DNA of 64,000 nt from NCBI GenBank assembly GCA_039105265.1, contig JAPFFF010000094.1:20962-84961 (forward strand). The letters run 5' to 3'. How positions within the stretch are numbered: position 1 is the stretch's first letter; the number at the start of each line of letters is the position of its first letter. Below the pieces are notes generated by a model. It was given only the letters and a program-made list of their open reading frames with translations, was not told the origin of the DNA and made no database searches. Below, piece after piece: positions 9,929 through 18,851 of this stretch. The DNA comes from Tritrichomonas musculus (lineage: Eukaryota; Parabasalia; Tritrichomonadida; Tritrichomonadidae). The position numbers were made by a program, and so were the translations under genes.

Positions 9929-10861
9929 ATGGCGGAACGTGGAATTTGGGCTCGCGTTTTCATGGAAAATGATTATAGCATGGAAAACATTGTTAATATG
10001 GATGACAATTCATTTCAAATATTGGTCAATTTTTTTCTTGATTCAGGTTTATCTCCTGATGAAGTTGCACCACCAGAGTTTTTAAAATTTATCAACAAAA
10101 ATAAATCTAATCACAATAATGACGAAGTATCAGATTTGAACAGAGTTCAAAATAATGGCTCAAATTCTGGCTCGCTTCAATATCGCTTTAATTTTTCTTC
10201 GCAAGGATCGTATGAACAGTCCGCATCTTCTTTAATACAGCAAGATCAAAATGAGCAATATGTTGTTATGCTTTCACAAATGCAACAACTTGAAAGAGAT
10301 TCACAACTTCGAAAAGCAGAAGAAGAGAGAAAAATTCGAGAAGAGATTGCGCGCCAACGTTCAAAACTTGATGCTGCAAAAAAGAAAATATCAGAAAAGG
10401 CTCACCAAATTCCAAAAGAACCTATATCATCTACAGCTTCTACCAATACTGATATAATATCAGTTTCAGTAATTTTACCTGGTGGACGCCGTATTCTTCG
10501 TCTTTTTAGTTCTTCTGAACCAGCAGAAAATGTTTATAATTGGGTAGCTTGTTTTGAAGAGCTATTTGATCCTATTGATGAGTCTCTTGCTCCTTCAAAT
10601 GAAACTAATCATAGTGATTCAGAAGGCGAATATAAAAAAGAAGCAAACAGAAAAGATGATTTAGCTCTAAATGATTCTGATAATGATTCAAATAAAATAG
10701 ACAAATTTTTAGTTGATTTAGAAAAAAGAATAGAGTATTTAGGAATGCCTCGTGATTTTCAACTTATTCAGCCACCTCAAATTGTTATTGATAAAACAAA
10801 AACTCTAGCAGATCAAAAAGTAGGAAAGCGTGCCCTTTTCAATGTTATTCTTGATGATTAA
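9929..10861 (+). CDS. UBX-domain-like protein, 310 aa
   Basis: The order of segments suits a UBX protein. A charged coiled helix (about residues 120-155) precedes a beta-grasp start reading VSVILPGGRRILRLF, then a helix ending in YNWV. The second half of the fold comes only after an acidic, Ser/Asn-rich insert (about residues 205-255): a FQLIQPP strand, TLADQKVG, and a final hydrophobic strand. UBX domains bind the p97/Cdc48 ATPase through a Phe-Pro-Arg loop; here the equivalent position appears to read IQPPQ, so that contact may be lost or altered. The ATG at 9929 is chosen because it opens the frame; a Met at 9962 is an alternative. Its divergent partner carries ubiquitin-like modules, which supports a ubiquitin-related function. 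UBX is assigned by eye. Confidence 0.6.
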   Translation: MAERGIWARVFMENDYSMENIVNMDDNSFQILVNFFLDSGLSPDEVAPPEFLKFINKNKSNHNNDEVSDLNRVQNNGSNSGSLQYRFNFSSQGSYEQSASSLIQQDQNEQYVVMLSQMQQLERDSQLRKAEEERKIREEIARQRSKLDAAKKKISEKAHQIPKEPISSTASTNTDIISVSVILPGGRRILRLFSSSEPAENVYNWVACFEELFDPIDESLAPSNETNHSDSEGEYKKEANRKDDLALNDSDNDSNKIDKFLVDLEKRIEYLGMPRDFQLIQPPQIVIDKTKTLADQKVGKRALFNVILDD

Positions 10862-11102
10862 TATTTTTTATGCATTTTTTGCATTAATTATTTGATATTT
10901 ATTTATATTATCTTTTCTCACCTTTTATGAAATGATTTCATATCATTTTACTTATATAGAAAGTTGATATTTTTTAGTGAATATGTATATCTATATATAT
11001 AAAATCTGTTACTAAAAAAAAAATAATTAATAATTTATATATTGGTAATAATATACATACACAAGTTTTACTAATAATACATAAATAATCCACATTAATT
11101 TT

Positions 11103-13457
11103 TTATAACCTAGGAGATCGATGAGTTCTTGGAGATACTGGCTTCTTCACTTTTGGTTGAACGATAAGATTTGAATAAGTAACTCTATTTATCAAAGTTC
11201 TTTGTCTATATTGCAAAGCTTGCCTTTCTCTTTTACTCTTTTTATTTCTAATTACTCTTGGTGTCAAGTTAGCTTTGTTAGGCAATCTCACAACTGCAGA
11301 AGTCCGATTTGCGCTTTCATTTTTTTGAGGATCATTTCTTGATTTCATTTTACCATTTCTTGGACTTCTAATTGTCATGTTCAATTCTTCAGCAGACTCG
11401 ATTTTTTTCTCAAGTTGCATTACACCTTTTTCAGCGTGACTTATCTCGCTGGCAGAGACCCTTTTTATCTCTTCGATGGACTTTTCCCAATTTTGCTTCC
11501 TCACAAAAACCTTATTTTCATGTTTTTTCAATAATTCGTTTCTTTTTGATTGCATCTTATTCAAATATCTCTCGTAATTCCTCTCCAATTCAACTTGTTC
11601 GAGCTTGTCAGCTTCATCCTTCACTCTTTTTGCTTCTTTGTACCGTCTTGCATTGATCAGAGCTTTCTCCCTGTTTCTCATTTCGAGAAGTTCTAGGGAA
11701 AACTTTCTGTATTCAACAGGCATTACTTTTTTGTCAAGAAAAACAGAATCATCGGCGTTTTCAACAGTGATGCCTTTGATGGATTTTTCAACTGATGCAT
11801 CAAATTTTTTGAGCTCTTTATCATTTTCAGCTTGGAGTTTTTGAAGGTCTTCATTCATTCGATCTTTGGCGTTTTGAAGAACTGTTCGCCAGTGATCTTT
11901 GAGATATTGAAGATCTCTCTGCGTGGCTTGTAGCTGTTCGTTCATTTCGTCTGCTTTAGCTTCGTTAATGGCAAGAAAACGTGCGTTATTGACGTGACGG
12001 ACAATATGACTAGTTGATTTTTGTGCACGATCTGCTAATTCGTAATCGCCATCATTGAGGGCATCTCGCTGAATGCGTCGGACTCGACTTATAACTTCAT
12101 TGAAATTTGACGGTGTAATTCGTGTGTAAATGGAATCATTAATTGCTTCTGTTGCGATATCAGTAATCAACTTGTCATGTTCGTCTTCAATATTTTTTTG
12201 TTCTTCTTCCGGACTGATTTTATTCGTTTGATCTGTTTGCTGTTCAGTTTTGAATATATTTGATTGATAGTCTAATATAGTAAATTTTAACTTGCTAGGA
12301 TTTTTTTCTGATGATTTAGTTGCATCTGTTTGATTTGATTCTTTTGGTTTAACCGTACTTTGTTTTTCTATATTGGTTGTCTCTGGGGTTTTGTCAACAA
12401 GAACGTTATTTGTTATTGTCAATTGCTTATGTAATTGATTAGATGAAATAGGATTATAAGGTAAACTAGTATCTTTTTCATCACCTTTAGGTTCATTTTT
12501 ATCATTTTCTTGGCTTTGAATAGAATGATCTTCTTCGTCCTTTGCTATTGATTCATCGTTTGATTTTGTGCCTTCTTTGCTAATTCCTTTGCTTGCATCA
12601 TCAATTACATCTCCTTCATTTTCTTCTTTTTCGGAATTTGTCCCTTTTTCATCTTTGGATTCTATCGCTTCATTATCATTTTCGGAACTTGCTTCTTTTT
12701 CATCTTCATCTTCATTTTTAGACTCTATATCTTCATTATCATTTTCTGAACTTGCTTCTTTTTCATTTTCATCTTTGGACTCTATCGCTTCATTATCATT
12801 TTCTGAACTTGCTTCTTTTTCATCTTCATCTTTGGACTCTATCTCTTCATTATCATTTTCTGAACTTGCTTCTTTTTCATCTTCATCTTCATTTTTAGAT
12901 TCTATATCTTCATTATCATTTTCGGAACTTGCTCCTTTTTCATCTTCAGACTCTATTGATTCATTATCATTTTCGGAACTTGCTTCTTTTTCATCTTCAT
13001 CTTCATCTTTGGACTCTATCTCCTCATTATCATTTTCGGAATTTGTTTCTTTTTCATCTTCTTCACTTTCATCGTTCATATCTATATCGTCATTGTCGTC
13101 TTCATCTTTTGTTTCTTCATTCTGGTTGTCATCTTCAGAATTATCATTTTCATTATCCTCTTCGTCAGAATTATTTTCATTATCAGTATTTTTGAGCTTG
13201 TTAGACTGATTTTTATTATCTTTATAATATTCAGATTGTGATATAAAAGTTCCTTCGCTACCAACATTCAATCCATATTTAAGAATATTTGATAATTTGT
13301 TAGGTTCATTATTATTTTTAGAGTTTTCTTCTTCAGATTCATTTTGATCTTGTTGCAAATCGCTTTGGTCCTGTTGCGAATCACCACTCATGCTAGATCC
13401 TGACTTTCGGTGACGATGGAAAGATTCATCTGATGCTCCATTTGGTTCTGAAATCAT
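11103..13457 (-). CDS. Acidic-repeat coiled-coil protein, about 784 aa
   Basis: Function unknown. The N-terminal third is Ser/Asn/Asp/Glu-rich and holds a tandem array (about residues 100-285) of units like SSENDNE followed by IESKDEDEKEA. After a polar linker, residues about 455-690 are strongly predicted coiled coil rich in Arg/Lys/Glu, including an ARRYKEAKRVKDEADKLE segment. The C-terminus is basic. The frame is open from a TTG at 13466, but the first ATG is at 13457 (MISEP...), which I take as the start. Proteins with this acid-plus-coiled-coil architecture are abundant in trichomonads and often cytoskeletal, but nothing here proves it. Composition is uniformly AT-rich. Confidence 0.75.
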   Translation of the reverse strand: MISEPNGASDESFHRHRKSGSSMSGDSQQDQSDLQQDQNESEEENSKNNNEPNKLSNILKYGLNVGSEGTFISQSEYYKDNKNQSNKLKNTDNENNSDEEDNENDNSEDDNQNEETKDEDDNDDIDMNDESEEDEKETNSENDNEEIESKDEDEDEKEASSENDNESIESEDEKGASSENDNEDIESKNEDEDEKEASSENDNEEIESKDEDEKEASSENDNEAIESKDENEKEASSENDNEDIESKNEDEDEKEASSENDNEAIESKDEKGTNSEKEENEGDVIDDASKGISKEGTKSNDESIAKDEEDHSIQSQENDKNEPKGDEKDTSLPYNPISSNQLHKQLTITNNVLVDKTPETTNIEKQSTVKPKESNQTDATKSSEKNPSKLKFTILDYQSNIFKTEQQTDQTNKISPEEEQKNIEDEHDKLITDIATEAINDSIYTRITPSNFNEVISRVRRIQRDALNDGDYELADRAQKSTSHIVRHVNNARFLAINEAKADEMNEQLQATQRDLQYLKDHWRTVLQNAKDRMNEDLQKLQAENDKELKKFDASVEKSIKGITVENADDSVFLDKKVMPVEYRKFSLELLEMRNREKALINARRYKEAKRVKDEADKLEQVELERNYERYLNKMQSKRNELLKKHENKVFVRKQNWEKSIEEIKRVSASEISHAEKGVMQLEKKIESAEELNMTIRSPRNGKMKSRNDPQKNESANRTSAVVRLPNKANLTPRVIRNKKSKRERQALQYRQRTLINRVTYSNLIVQPKVKKPVSPRTHRSPRL
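12600..13150 (-). repeat. Coding tandem repeat of acidic units
   Basis: Inside the coiled-coil gene a unit of roughly 15-20 codons encoding SSENDNE-x-IESK-x-DEDEKEA is repeated about nine times with length variation. Copies differ by small in-frame losses of Asp/Glu codons, as expected of slippage or unequal exchange. Confidence 0.75.
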
Positions 13458-13466
13458 TGATCTCAA

Positions 13467-13771
13467 TCTGAGGAATTTGTTAGTATCTTTTTACAAAAAG
13501 TTAACACATTTGTAAAAAAAAATGTAATATAACGTATTACATTTTTTCTTTTTACCTAAAATAGAGACTTATCAAAATTATTTTTAATTTTAAAATTCCA
13601 ACGATATTTTGCATTAAATGTATTTATTAGAAAAAATACTAGTAATTCAATTAAATTGAGTTTTTTCAGATAATAACTTTTTGGCCAAAAAGAATTACAT
13701 TTGCAAAAAAGTTGTCATCTTTTGAAAAATTTTATTTTTTCACAAAAAAATTTATTTTGTTTCAATTTCCA
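13467..13771. other. AT-rich spacer
   Basis: The stretch between the start of the coiled-coil gene and the left end of the Mutator-like element holds no recognisable gene. Homopolymer T and A runs dominate. Confidence 0.5.
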
Positions 13772-13780
13772 ATTTTTTTG
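13772..13780. repeat. Putative target-site duplication, left copy
   Basis: The nine bases ATTTTTTTG here equal those at 16354-16362 flanking the Mutator-like element. The low complexity means chance identity is possible. Confidence 0.5.
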
Positions 13781-13784
13781 GGGC

Positions 13785-13854
13785 AATCGTTTTTTCCGTC
13801 AGTCGACTTTTTAAATGGTTTATACTCTCAAAAAGTGGATTTGTTAAGTACAAA
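13785..13854. repeat. Left terminal inverted repeat of the MULE
   Basis: Seventy bases, from AATCGTTTTTTCCGTC to TTAAGTACAAA, are exactly reverse-complementary to 16280-16349. Transposase binding would be expected here. Confidence 0.85.
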
Positions 13855-14045
13855 CATATTCAAAAAGTTAAAAAAATTAGCACAGCATAACTCAAAAAGC
13901 TGGAATAAAATTGAATAAATCGATTCAAAAAGTTAGAATAAATTTGAATGAAACTAGCTCTCAAAAAGTTAGAATAATTTGAATGAAACTAACTCTCAAA
14001 AAGTTAAAATAAAATTGAATAGGAAAGTTCTCAAAAAGTCAAAGA
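13855..14045. repeat. Subterminal tandem repeats of the MULE
   Basis: About six degenerate copies of a 30-40 base unit beginning TCAAAAAGTTAGAATAAA and ending near GAATGAAACTA follow the left inverted repeat. The AAAAAGT core also occurs inside the terminal repeat. No equivalent array is evident at the right end. Such arrays can act as accessory transposase sites; that role is inferred. Confidence 0.6.
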
Positions 14046-14329
14046 AAAATTTAAAAAAAAAATAGAATTTTCTTTACATTTAATATTTGATATAGGTACA
14101 ATAAAAGCAAATGCATCTAATTAAAAGAATTTCCTATCTAAAATATATAATTAGAAAAACTTAAGTAACAACAATAATCAAAATAATATATATAATAAGA
14201 AAACCAAGCATCCAAAATAAAAATAGGTTTACAAAAGAAAAGAAATATGCATAACAAAAAAAAAATATGAATAATAAAATATGAATAATAAAAAATTTTA
14301 AAAAACTATTCAAATCAATTATAATAAAC

Positions 14330-16177
14330 TTACTGAGCTAATATATAAGGACAGTTTCTGATATCATAACCTGTTGATTTACAATGAGAACAATGACGCT
14401 TTCTTTTTGTGCTCTGCCTGCCGCATAATACATTGTGTGATGGATGACAAAAAGCAGCACCTGATTGAGCGATAGTCGGAGGCATTCCGGCGTTTCTTCT
14501 GACCTTAAGGTTCTCCAAGTCAGTTAAGGCTGAGTCAAAAATACGATCAACTTCTGAATTGCGACCATACAAATTAGAATAAGGTTCTATCCGAGCGAGT
14601 AAATTTGTTCTGTTTTTAACATGAGGTATTGCTGATTCTGAGATTTGTATAACGTTAGGTATAGGCTGAAAAATATTGAAATTTCGTAAAAATCTTTTAT
14701 GTATCTGATTGAGATTAATAGTATATCCATTTTGAATCGTGTGTCTGCATGGAATTGTATAAGGACTATTATTTGAACGTAAATGGCACCAAACACATAT
14801 ATCAATTGGAATATGTAATACAAATGCGTTAAATTCTTCTTCCAAAAAACCGAGTAACAGTCTCCCACAAATATTGATTTGAGAAGGTTCTATCAACGGA
14901 AATTTTAAATATTGTTCGGAAGTTTTCTTATAAGTAGTATAAGATTGAGTCTTAAAAACTCCACAAAGATTGTTTAAATTATTAATAACGGTCATCAAAT
15001 TTCCCCTTTCATGACCGTAATTACCCTTTAAAAGACCAAATAGTCCCTCAATTCTAGATGAATAAAAACTATAAAATACTCCTTGTTGAAGAAGACACGA
15101 AGGAAGCCAGTTAGTATAATGTTCAATTAAATTATCTAAGCATTTAATGCCACATTCATTTTTCATTTGAGATCTTCTGTGTATTAAATAATGTAAATAA
15201 GTATCAGATTGAGAAGGATTTGTTACTGCATTATCAAAACCAATGATGATTGGATCATCACGGCTGAAATACAGTAATAAATCATTCCTAATATGAAACA
15301 AACAAAATACTATTACCGATCTTGGAAATTTCTTTGAAAGCGAATTGAATTGAGCTTGTAATCTGTCTACAATGATAATTCTAAATTGATGTCCCCCAAG
15401 TTCCAAATAATCTCCGAAAAAAGCTGAGAAAGAATCTTCTGTTTTATTTGGTAGTAATGAGTAAGCCAGTAACTGAGAATGACCTTCTGCATCAATAACA
15501 ACTATTGCTTCTACAGGAAGCCCATATAAATTAGTCATAACTGTATCATCAATTATTGCGACATCTTCTGAATAATTCGAGTTTAATATTTCTGAATCGA
15601 TAACTGTTATACTGTTTAAAATTCCATCATCATCTTTGTTTACTTTAATAAGTTTTTCGCGTCCACTCTGTAGTTTTTCTATTAATGAATCCAAATCTTC
15701 GCTTCTGCTTTCTTCTATCGTTGGTCTTCTGATATTGTAAAACAAATTGCTTCCACATTGAATATCCAAGTTTGATCTGATTCGTCCGGGCGGTACACCA
15801 AGTTGAGTTTGAAATCTTATTTGATCACATTGAGATTCTGAACAGCAATTGCGATGAGCCTGCACAAAATGATTGTCGAGTAGGTGATTATTGTGAACCA
15901 AAACACTATCCTGCAAATTGAAAGTATAGTAATGTACATCATTGAAATTTGTAAAAATATTGAAAATTAATTTCGCATTGCATCCATCTTGAGCAAAAGT
16001 GCACGAATAAATAACTGTACGGCGATTTTGGCTAGTCAAAAATGCTGAGAAAGGGCAATAACAATTTCGAGATATGTCATGAACAAAATGAGTTAAAGAC
16101 TCATACAACACACCATCAATATCGCAAGGAAAACAAGTATTATTAATCTTTGAACATGATAGCAAGATCTGATTCAT
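14330..16177 (-). CDS. MULE-family transposase, 615 aa, apparently intact
   Basis: It catalyses cut-and-paste movement of the element it lies in. An N-terminal Cys/His-rich segment (about residues 40-110; Cys59, Cys66, His95) resembles the WRKY/FLYWCH-type DNA-binding region of MULEs. The RNase-H-like core supplies a plausible DDE triad: Asp210/Asp211 in AIIDDTVMTNLYGLP, Asp271 in RIIIVDRL, and Glu377 in SSRIEGLFG, with the family CLFH motif at 292-295. A SWIM-like zinc motif (CVWC...PCRH) follows. The last 25 residues carry a zinc knuckle CSHCKSTGYDIRNC in which the usual His is Tyr. The ATG at 16177 is the first Met, and the frame has no stops or frameshifts. It reads toward the left end of the element. 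Confidence 0.88.
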   Translation of the reverse strand: MNQILLSCSKINNTCFPCDIDGVLYESLTHFVHDISRNCYCPFSAFLTSQNRRTVIYSCTFAQDGCNAKLIFNIFTNFNDVHYYTFNLQDSVLVHNNHLLDNHFVQAHRNCCSESQCDQIRFQTQLGVPPGRIRSNLDIQCGSNLFYNIRRPTIEESRSEDLDSLIEKLQSGREKLIKVNKDDDGILNSITVIDSEILNSNYSEDVAIIDDTVMTNLYGLPVEAIVVIDAEGHSQLLAYSLLPNKTEDSFSAFFGDYLELGGHQFRIIIVDRLQAQFNSLSKKFPRSVIVFCLFHIRNDLLLYFSRDDPIIIGFDNAVTNPSQSDTYLHYLIHRRSQMKNECGIKCLDNLIEHYTNWLPSCLLQQGVFYSFYSSRIEGLFGLLKGNYGHERGNLMTVINNLNNLCGVFKTQSYTTYKKTSEQYLKFPLIEPSQINICGRLLLGFLEEEFNAFVLHIPIDICVWCHLRSNNSPYTIPCRHTIQNGYTINLNQIHKRFLRNFNIFQPIPNVIQISESAIPHVKNRTNLLARIEPYSNLYGRNSEVDRIFDSALTDLENLKVRRNAGMPPTIAQSGAAFCHPSHNVLCGRQSTKRKRHCSHCKSTGYDIRNCPYILAQ

Positions 16178-16279
16178 AATAAAGGTTTGTAAATAATTCG
16201 CGCCAATGAAATTTTCATAAACGGTTTTCCACTTTTTGAATACTTAATTTTTGAATACTTTATTTTATTGAATTTATAT

Positions 16280-16349
16280 TTTGTACTTAACAAATCCACT
16301 TTTTGAGAGTATAAACCATTTAAAAAGTCGACTGACGGAAAAAACGATT
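16280..16349. repeat. Right terminal inverted repeat of the MULE
   Basis: Exact reverse complement of 13785-13854. It lies about 100 bases upstream of the transposase start codon, so it may also contain the transposase promoter. Confidence 0.85.
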
Positions 16350-16353
16350 ATCT

Positions 16354-16362
16354 ATTTTTTTG
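16354..16362. repeat. Putative target-site duplication, right copy
   Basis: ATTTTTTTG, identical to 13772-13780. Confidence 0.5.
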
Positions 16363-17902
16363 AAATAACTTTTTTTATTGATTACAAAAAGTATTTGCCA
16401 TTTAAATATCTTTTTTAAAATAATTTTTTTTTGTGCAAATATAACTTTAAAAAATTAAAGAAATTGCTTATATTTTGATTACAAATTATTTGCAATTATT
16501 TATAAATGCTTTTATTCATAAATTAGGTGTAATTATGAGTAAAAATTGATATAACTTTAGTGTTGCTGTGAGGTTTGCAGGATATATGCTCTACAAAAAT
16601 GTAAAATAGAAATAAAATATTTCAAAAGAAAAAAATTATTGTTCTTAAAAGATTGCTATGATTGGTTGTCGTGCTCATATATTATTGTACTTTCTTAGAA
16701 ACAAAGAAGTTGTTCTTTTTTATTTTCAAAGTTTTAGAGATAATTTTCATTCTTCTCAATTTATTAAAATATTGATAACCTTGAATATTTTTAATATTGG
16801 TTTTTGTAAATAGTATATTGTAATTTACGCAAAAAAAATTTGTTTTAAAATTATTTTTTTTATAACAAAAACCATTGCAAATATGCAACAACAAGTTTTT
16901 TCAAAATTATATTTATTTTTGAAATAAATCAATTTATTCAAAATTTTATCGATTTTTTGTTTTCACTTCAAAATAATCGTAAAAAATGGTTATTTTAAAA
17001 AACAAATATTTTTTTAAATAGAGATTTCTTTTGCGTTTTTTCAGGATTTTTTAAAATTAAATTGTTTTTAATATATAAATCATGGAATTTTAAAAAAGCT
17101 AAGACTTTTTCATTAGTCTCTAATGATAAATTTATTAAGATACGAATATTATTTTTTTTTATTATTATTAGTCTATAATTAAGTTGCCCTCTTTTTCAAA
17201 CTTAGTGTTAAGCTATTTTTTCTTTTGAATTTCAATAACCATTAAAAAACAATAAGACATCAGATAACAATTTTAATTTGATTTGTGTATAATTGACATG
17301 CATGTCATTCATAATTATATAATCCTATCATATACATCTTATATCATTTCAGAATTAAGAAATGATAGGATTATATAAAACAATTTTTATGATTCATTTA
17401 AATACTATATGATATGATATTGGTTATGACAAAATGTTTAGTATTTAAATTAATCATACAGTAGATTTCTGAAAGATGAAATAATAATAATTTGAATTAA
17501 ACTTTTTATCTGTTTATTATATGATCGTCATAGGTAATATATATCATATCAATTTCACCTATTATGATTGTTGTTAACAAAATTAAAAAGTTCGAAAAAT
17601 ACATAATCATTGATTTTCAAATAGAATTTGCTCTACATTGTTTTATTTAAAAAAATATGGGTGATTATAAAAAGAATAATGGCAATTCAAAAATTCTTAA
17701 CTCATATAAAAAATATTTTATTCAAAATAAGAATTTGAATTATTTTTTATGATTAAATAAAAGAATTTTGCAGTATATATTAGGGATTAAATTATTATTC
17801 TCTTAAAAATAATTTTAAAAACATATTGAAATAATAATAATACATTTTATTATTACAATTATTTAATATCTGAAGAGAAATATGAAATAATTAAAAAACG
17901 GA
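16363..17902. other. Intergenic stretch with AT hairpins
   Basis: No convincing gene; the 70-codon minus-strand frame at 16682-16894 has no recognisable features. Near 17317-17376 a 15-base stem, ATATAATCCTATCAT, pairs with ATGATAGGATTATAT and encloses a smaller stem (ATCATTTC/GAAATGAT). Further imperfect inverted repeats occur to about 17560. These lie upstream of the transporter gene and could be regulatory or remnants of small elements. Confidence 0.45.
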
Positions 17903-17907
17903 TCACA
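17903..17907 (+). promoter_or_regulatory. Trichomonad-type initiator (Inr) before the transporter gene
   Basis: TCACA matches the trichomonad initiator consensus TCA(+1)Y(T/A). The putative start base, A17905, lies 31 bases before the ATG at 17936, within the short 5' leaders known for this group. Confidence 0.5.
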
Positions 17908-17935
17908 TTAAAGACCATTATAAGAATTTATAAAA

Positions 17936-18604
17936 ATGTCTAAAAAGGTTGGAAAAGACGGAAACCCACATAACTTAGATCACGAAGATTCAGATGCTTC
18001 ACTTCCAGATGCTGGTGAAGTCAAAGAAAAAGTTATTAGAGTTAAAGCTATTCCTGATAAATATGGTAACACTTCACCACTTGGTCTTCTTGGTTTTGGA
18101 ATGACAACACTTATGCTTAGTTTCGCTAATGTTGGTCTTTATGATGCCAATTGCATGGTTCTTGGTATGGGAATATTTTATGGTGGAATTGCACAATTTA
18201 CAGCTGGAATTTTCGAAATTAAAAAAGGTCATACATTTGCTGGAAGTGCATTTGTTTCTTATGGATCATTTTGGCTCGCATTTGTTACAGTTTTAGTTGG
18301 ACCTCATTTATTTGCTTTCACACCCGCAGACAAAAATGCACTTGGTGTATTTCTTTTGTTTTGGGCAATTTTCACAGGATTTATGTTTATTGGAACACTT
18401 AAACATGGTCATATTACTCTTAAGTTAATTTTCTTCACCCTTGCTATCACATTCTTGATATTATCAATCGGTGAATTTGCAGAATCACATATTGTTACTA
18501 AAGTTGGAGGTGGTGTTGGTCTCCTTTGTGGTGGAATTGCTGTTTATACTGGTTGCGCAGAAATTATTGATGGTGAACAAGGTTATACATTTATGCCAAT
18601 CTAA
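17936..18604 (+). CDS. Acetate/succinate transporter family protein (GPR1/FUN34/YaaH), 222 aa
   Basis: Members of this family move acetate and related monocarboxylates across membranes. The protein shows the family hallmark near residue 45 (NTSPLGLLGFG, corresponding to NPAPLGL in bacterial SatP) and a second signature, FYGGIAQFTAGIFE followed by FVSYGSFWLA. About six hydrophobic membrane segments fill residues 45-215. The length is normal for the family. The N-terminal 40 residues are charged and cytosolic in character. Acetate is a major end product of hydrogenosomal metabolism, so export is a sensible role, but direction and substrate are inferred. The gene is uniformly AT-rich and followed by a convergent dynein gene 247 bases away. 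An origin by transfer from prokaryotes is possible. Confidence 0.88.
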   Translation: MSKKVGKDGNPHNLDHEDSDASLPDAGEVKEKVIRVKAIPDKYGNTSPLGLLGFGMTTLMLSFANVGLYDANCMVLGMGIFYGGIAQFTAGIFEIKKGHTFAGSAFVSYGSFWLAFVTVLVGPHLFAFTPADKNALGVFLLFWAIFTGFMFIGTLKHGHITLKLIFFTLAITFLILSIGEFAESHIVTKVGGGVGLLCGGIAVYTGCAEIIDGEQGYTFMPI

Positions 18605-18851
18605 TTATAGATAAAGTTTAGATTATGAGCCAACTTTTATTTGTTTTATATAAAAATAATTGTTTTTTTTTTTTTTTTTTGATAAATATTTAATGAAAAC
18701 AAAACAAAAAACAAACAAACAAACAAAAAAAAAACATTAAAAATAAGTTTTACCAATAATATTTATTTGGCTAATATCTTAATTTTTTTTAAAAAAAAAA
18801 ATATCACAAATAGAAATATAATATAAAATTTATTGTTTATAAAAACATTTC
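18605..18851. other. Convergent intergenic region with homopolymers and (AAAC)n
   Basis: The 3' ends of the transporter (+) and dynein (-) genes face each other across 247 bases containing a T16-type run and a short AAAC repeat. No gene is seen. Confidence 0.5.

Larger units (their letters stand above)
13781..16353. mobile_element. Complete Mutator-like (MULE) DNA transposon
   Basis: A 70-base perfect terminal inverted repeat (13785-13854 and 16280-16349) encloses one long transposase gene. Immediately outside, a 9-base direct repeat ATTTTTTTG lies at 13772-13780 and 16354-16362, which would place the ends at 13781 and 16353. The outermost four bases of the two ends then differ (GGGC against AGAT). 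MULEs typically make 8-11 base duplications, so this fits, though the T-rich sequence weakens it. Perfect inverted repeats and an uninterrupted transposase suggest a recently active copy. The left subterminal region has short tandem repeats. Confidence 0.85.

Noticed and set aside
13458-13466. TTG start giving three extra residues for the coiled-coil gene
   Set aside because: Nuclear eukaryotic genes rarely use TTG; the ATG at 13457 is adjacent and sufficient.
13712-13918. 68-codon plus-strand ORF over the left end of the MULE
   Set aside because: It straddles the insertion boundary and reads through the terminal inverted repeat, so it cannot be an ancestral gene.
16682-16894. 70-codon minus-strand ORF
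   Set aside because: Asn/Lys/Phe-rich AT-driven composition with no recognisable motif.
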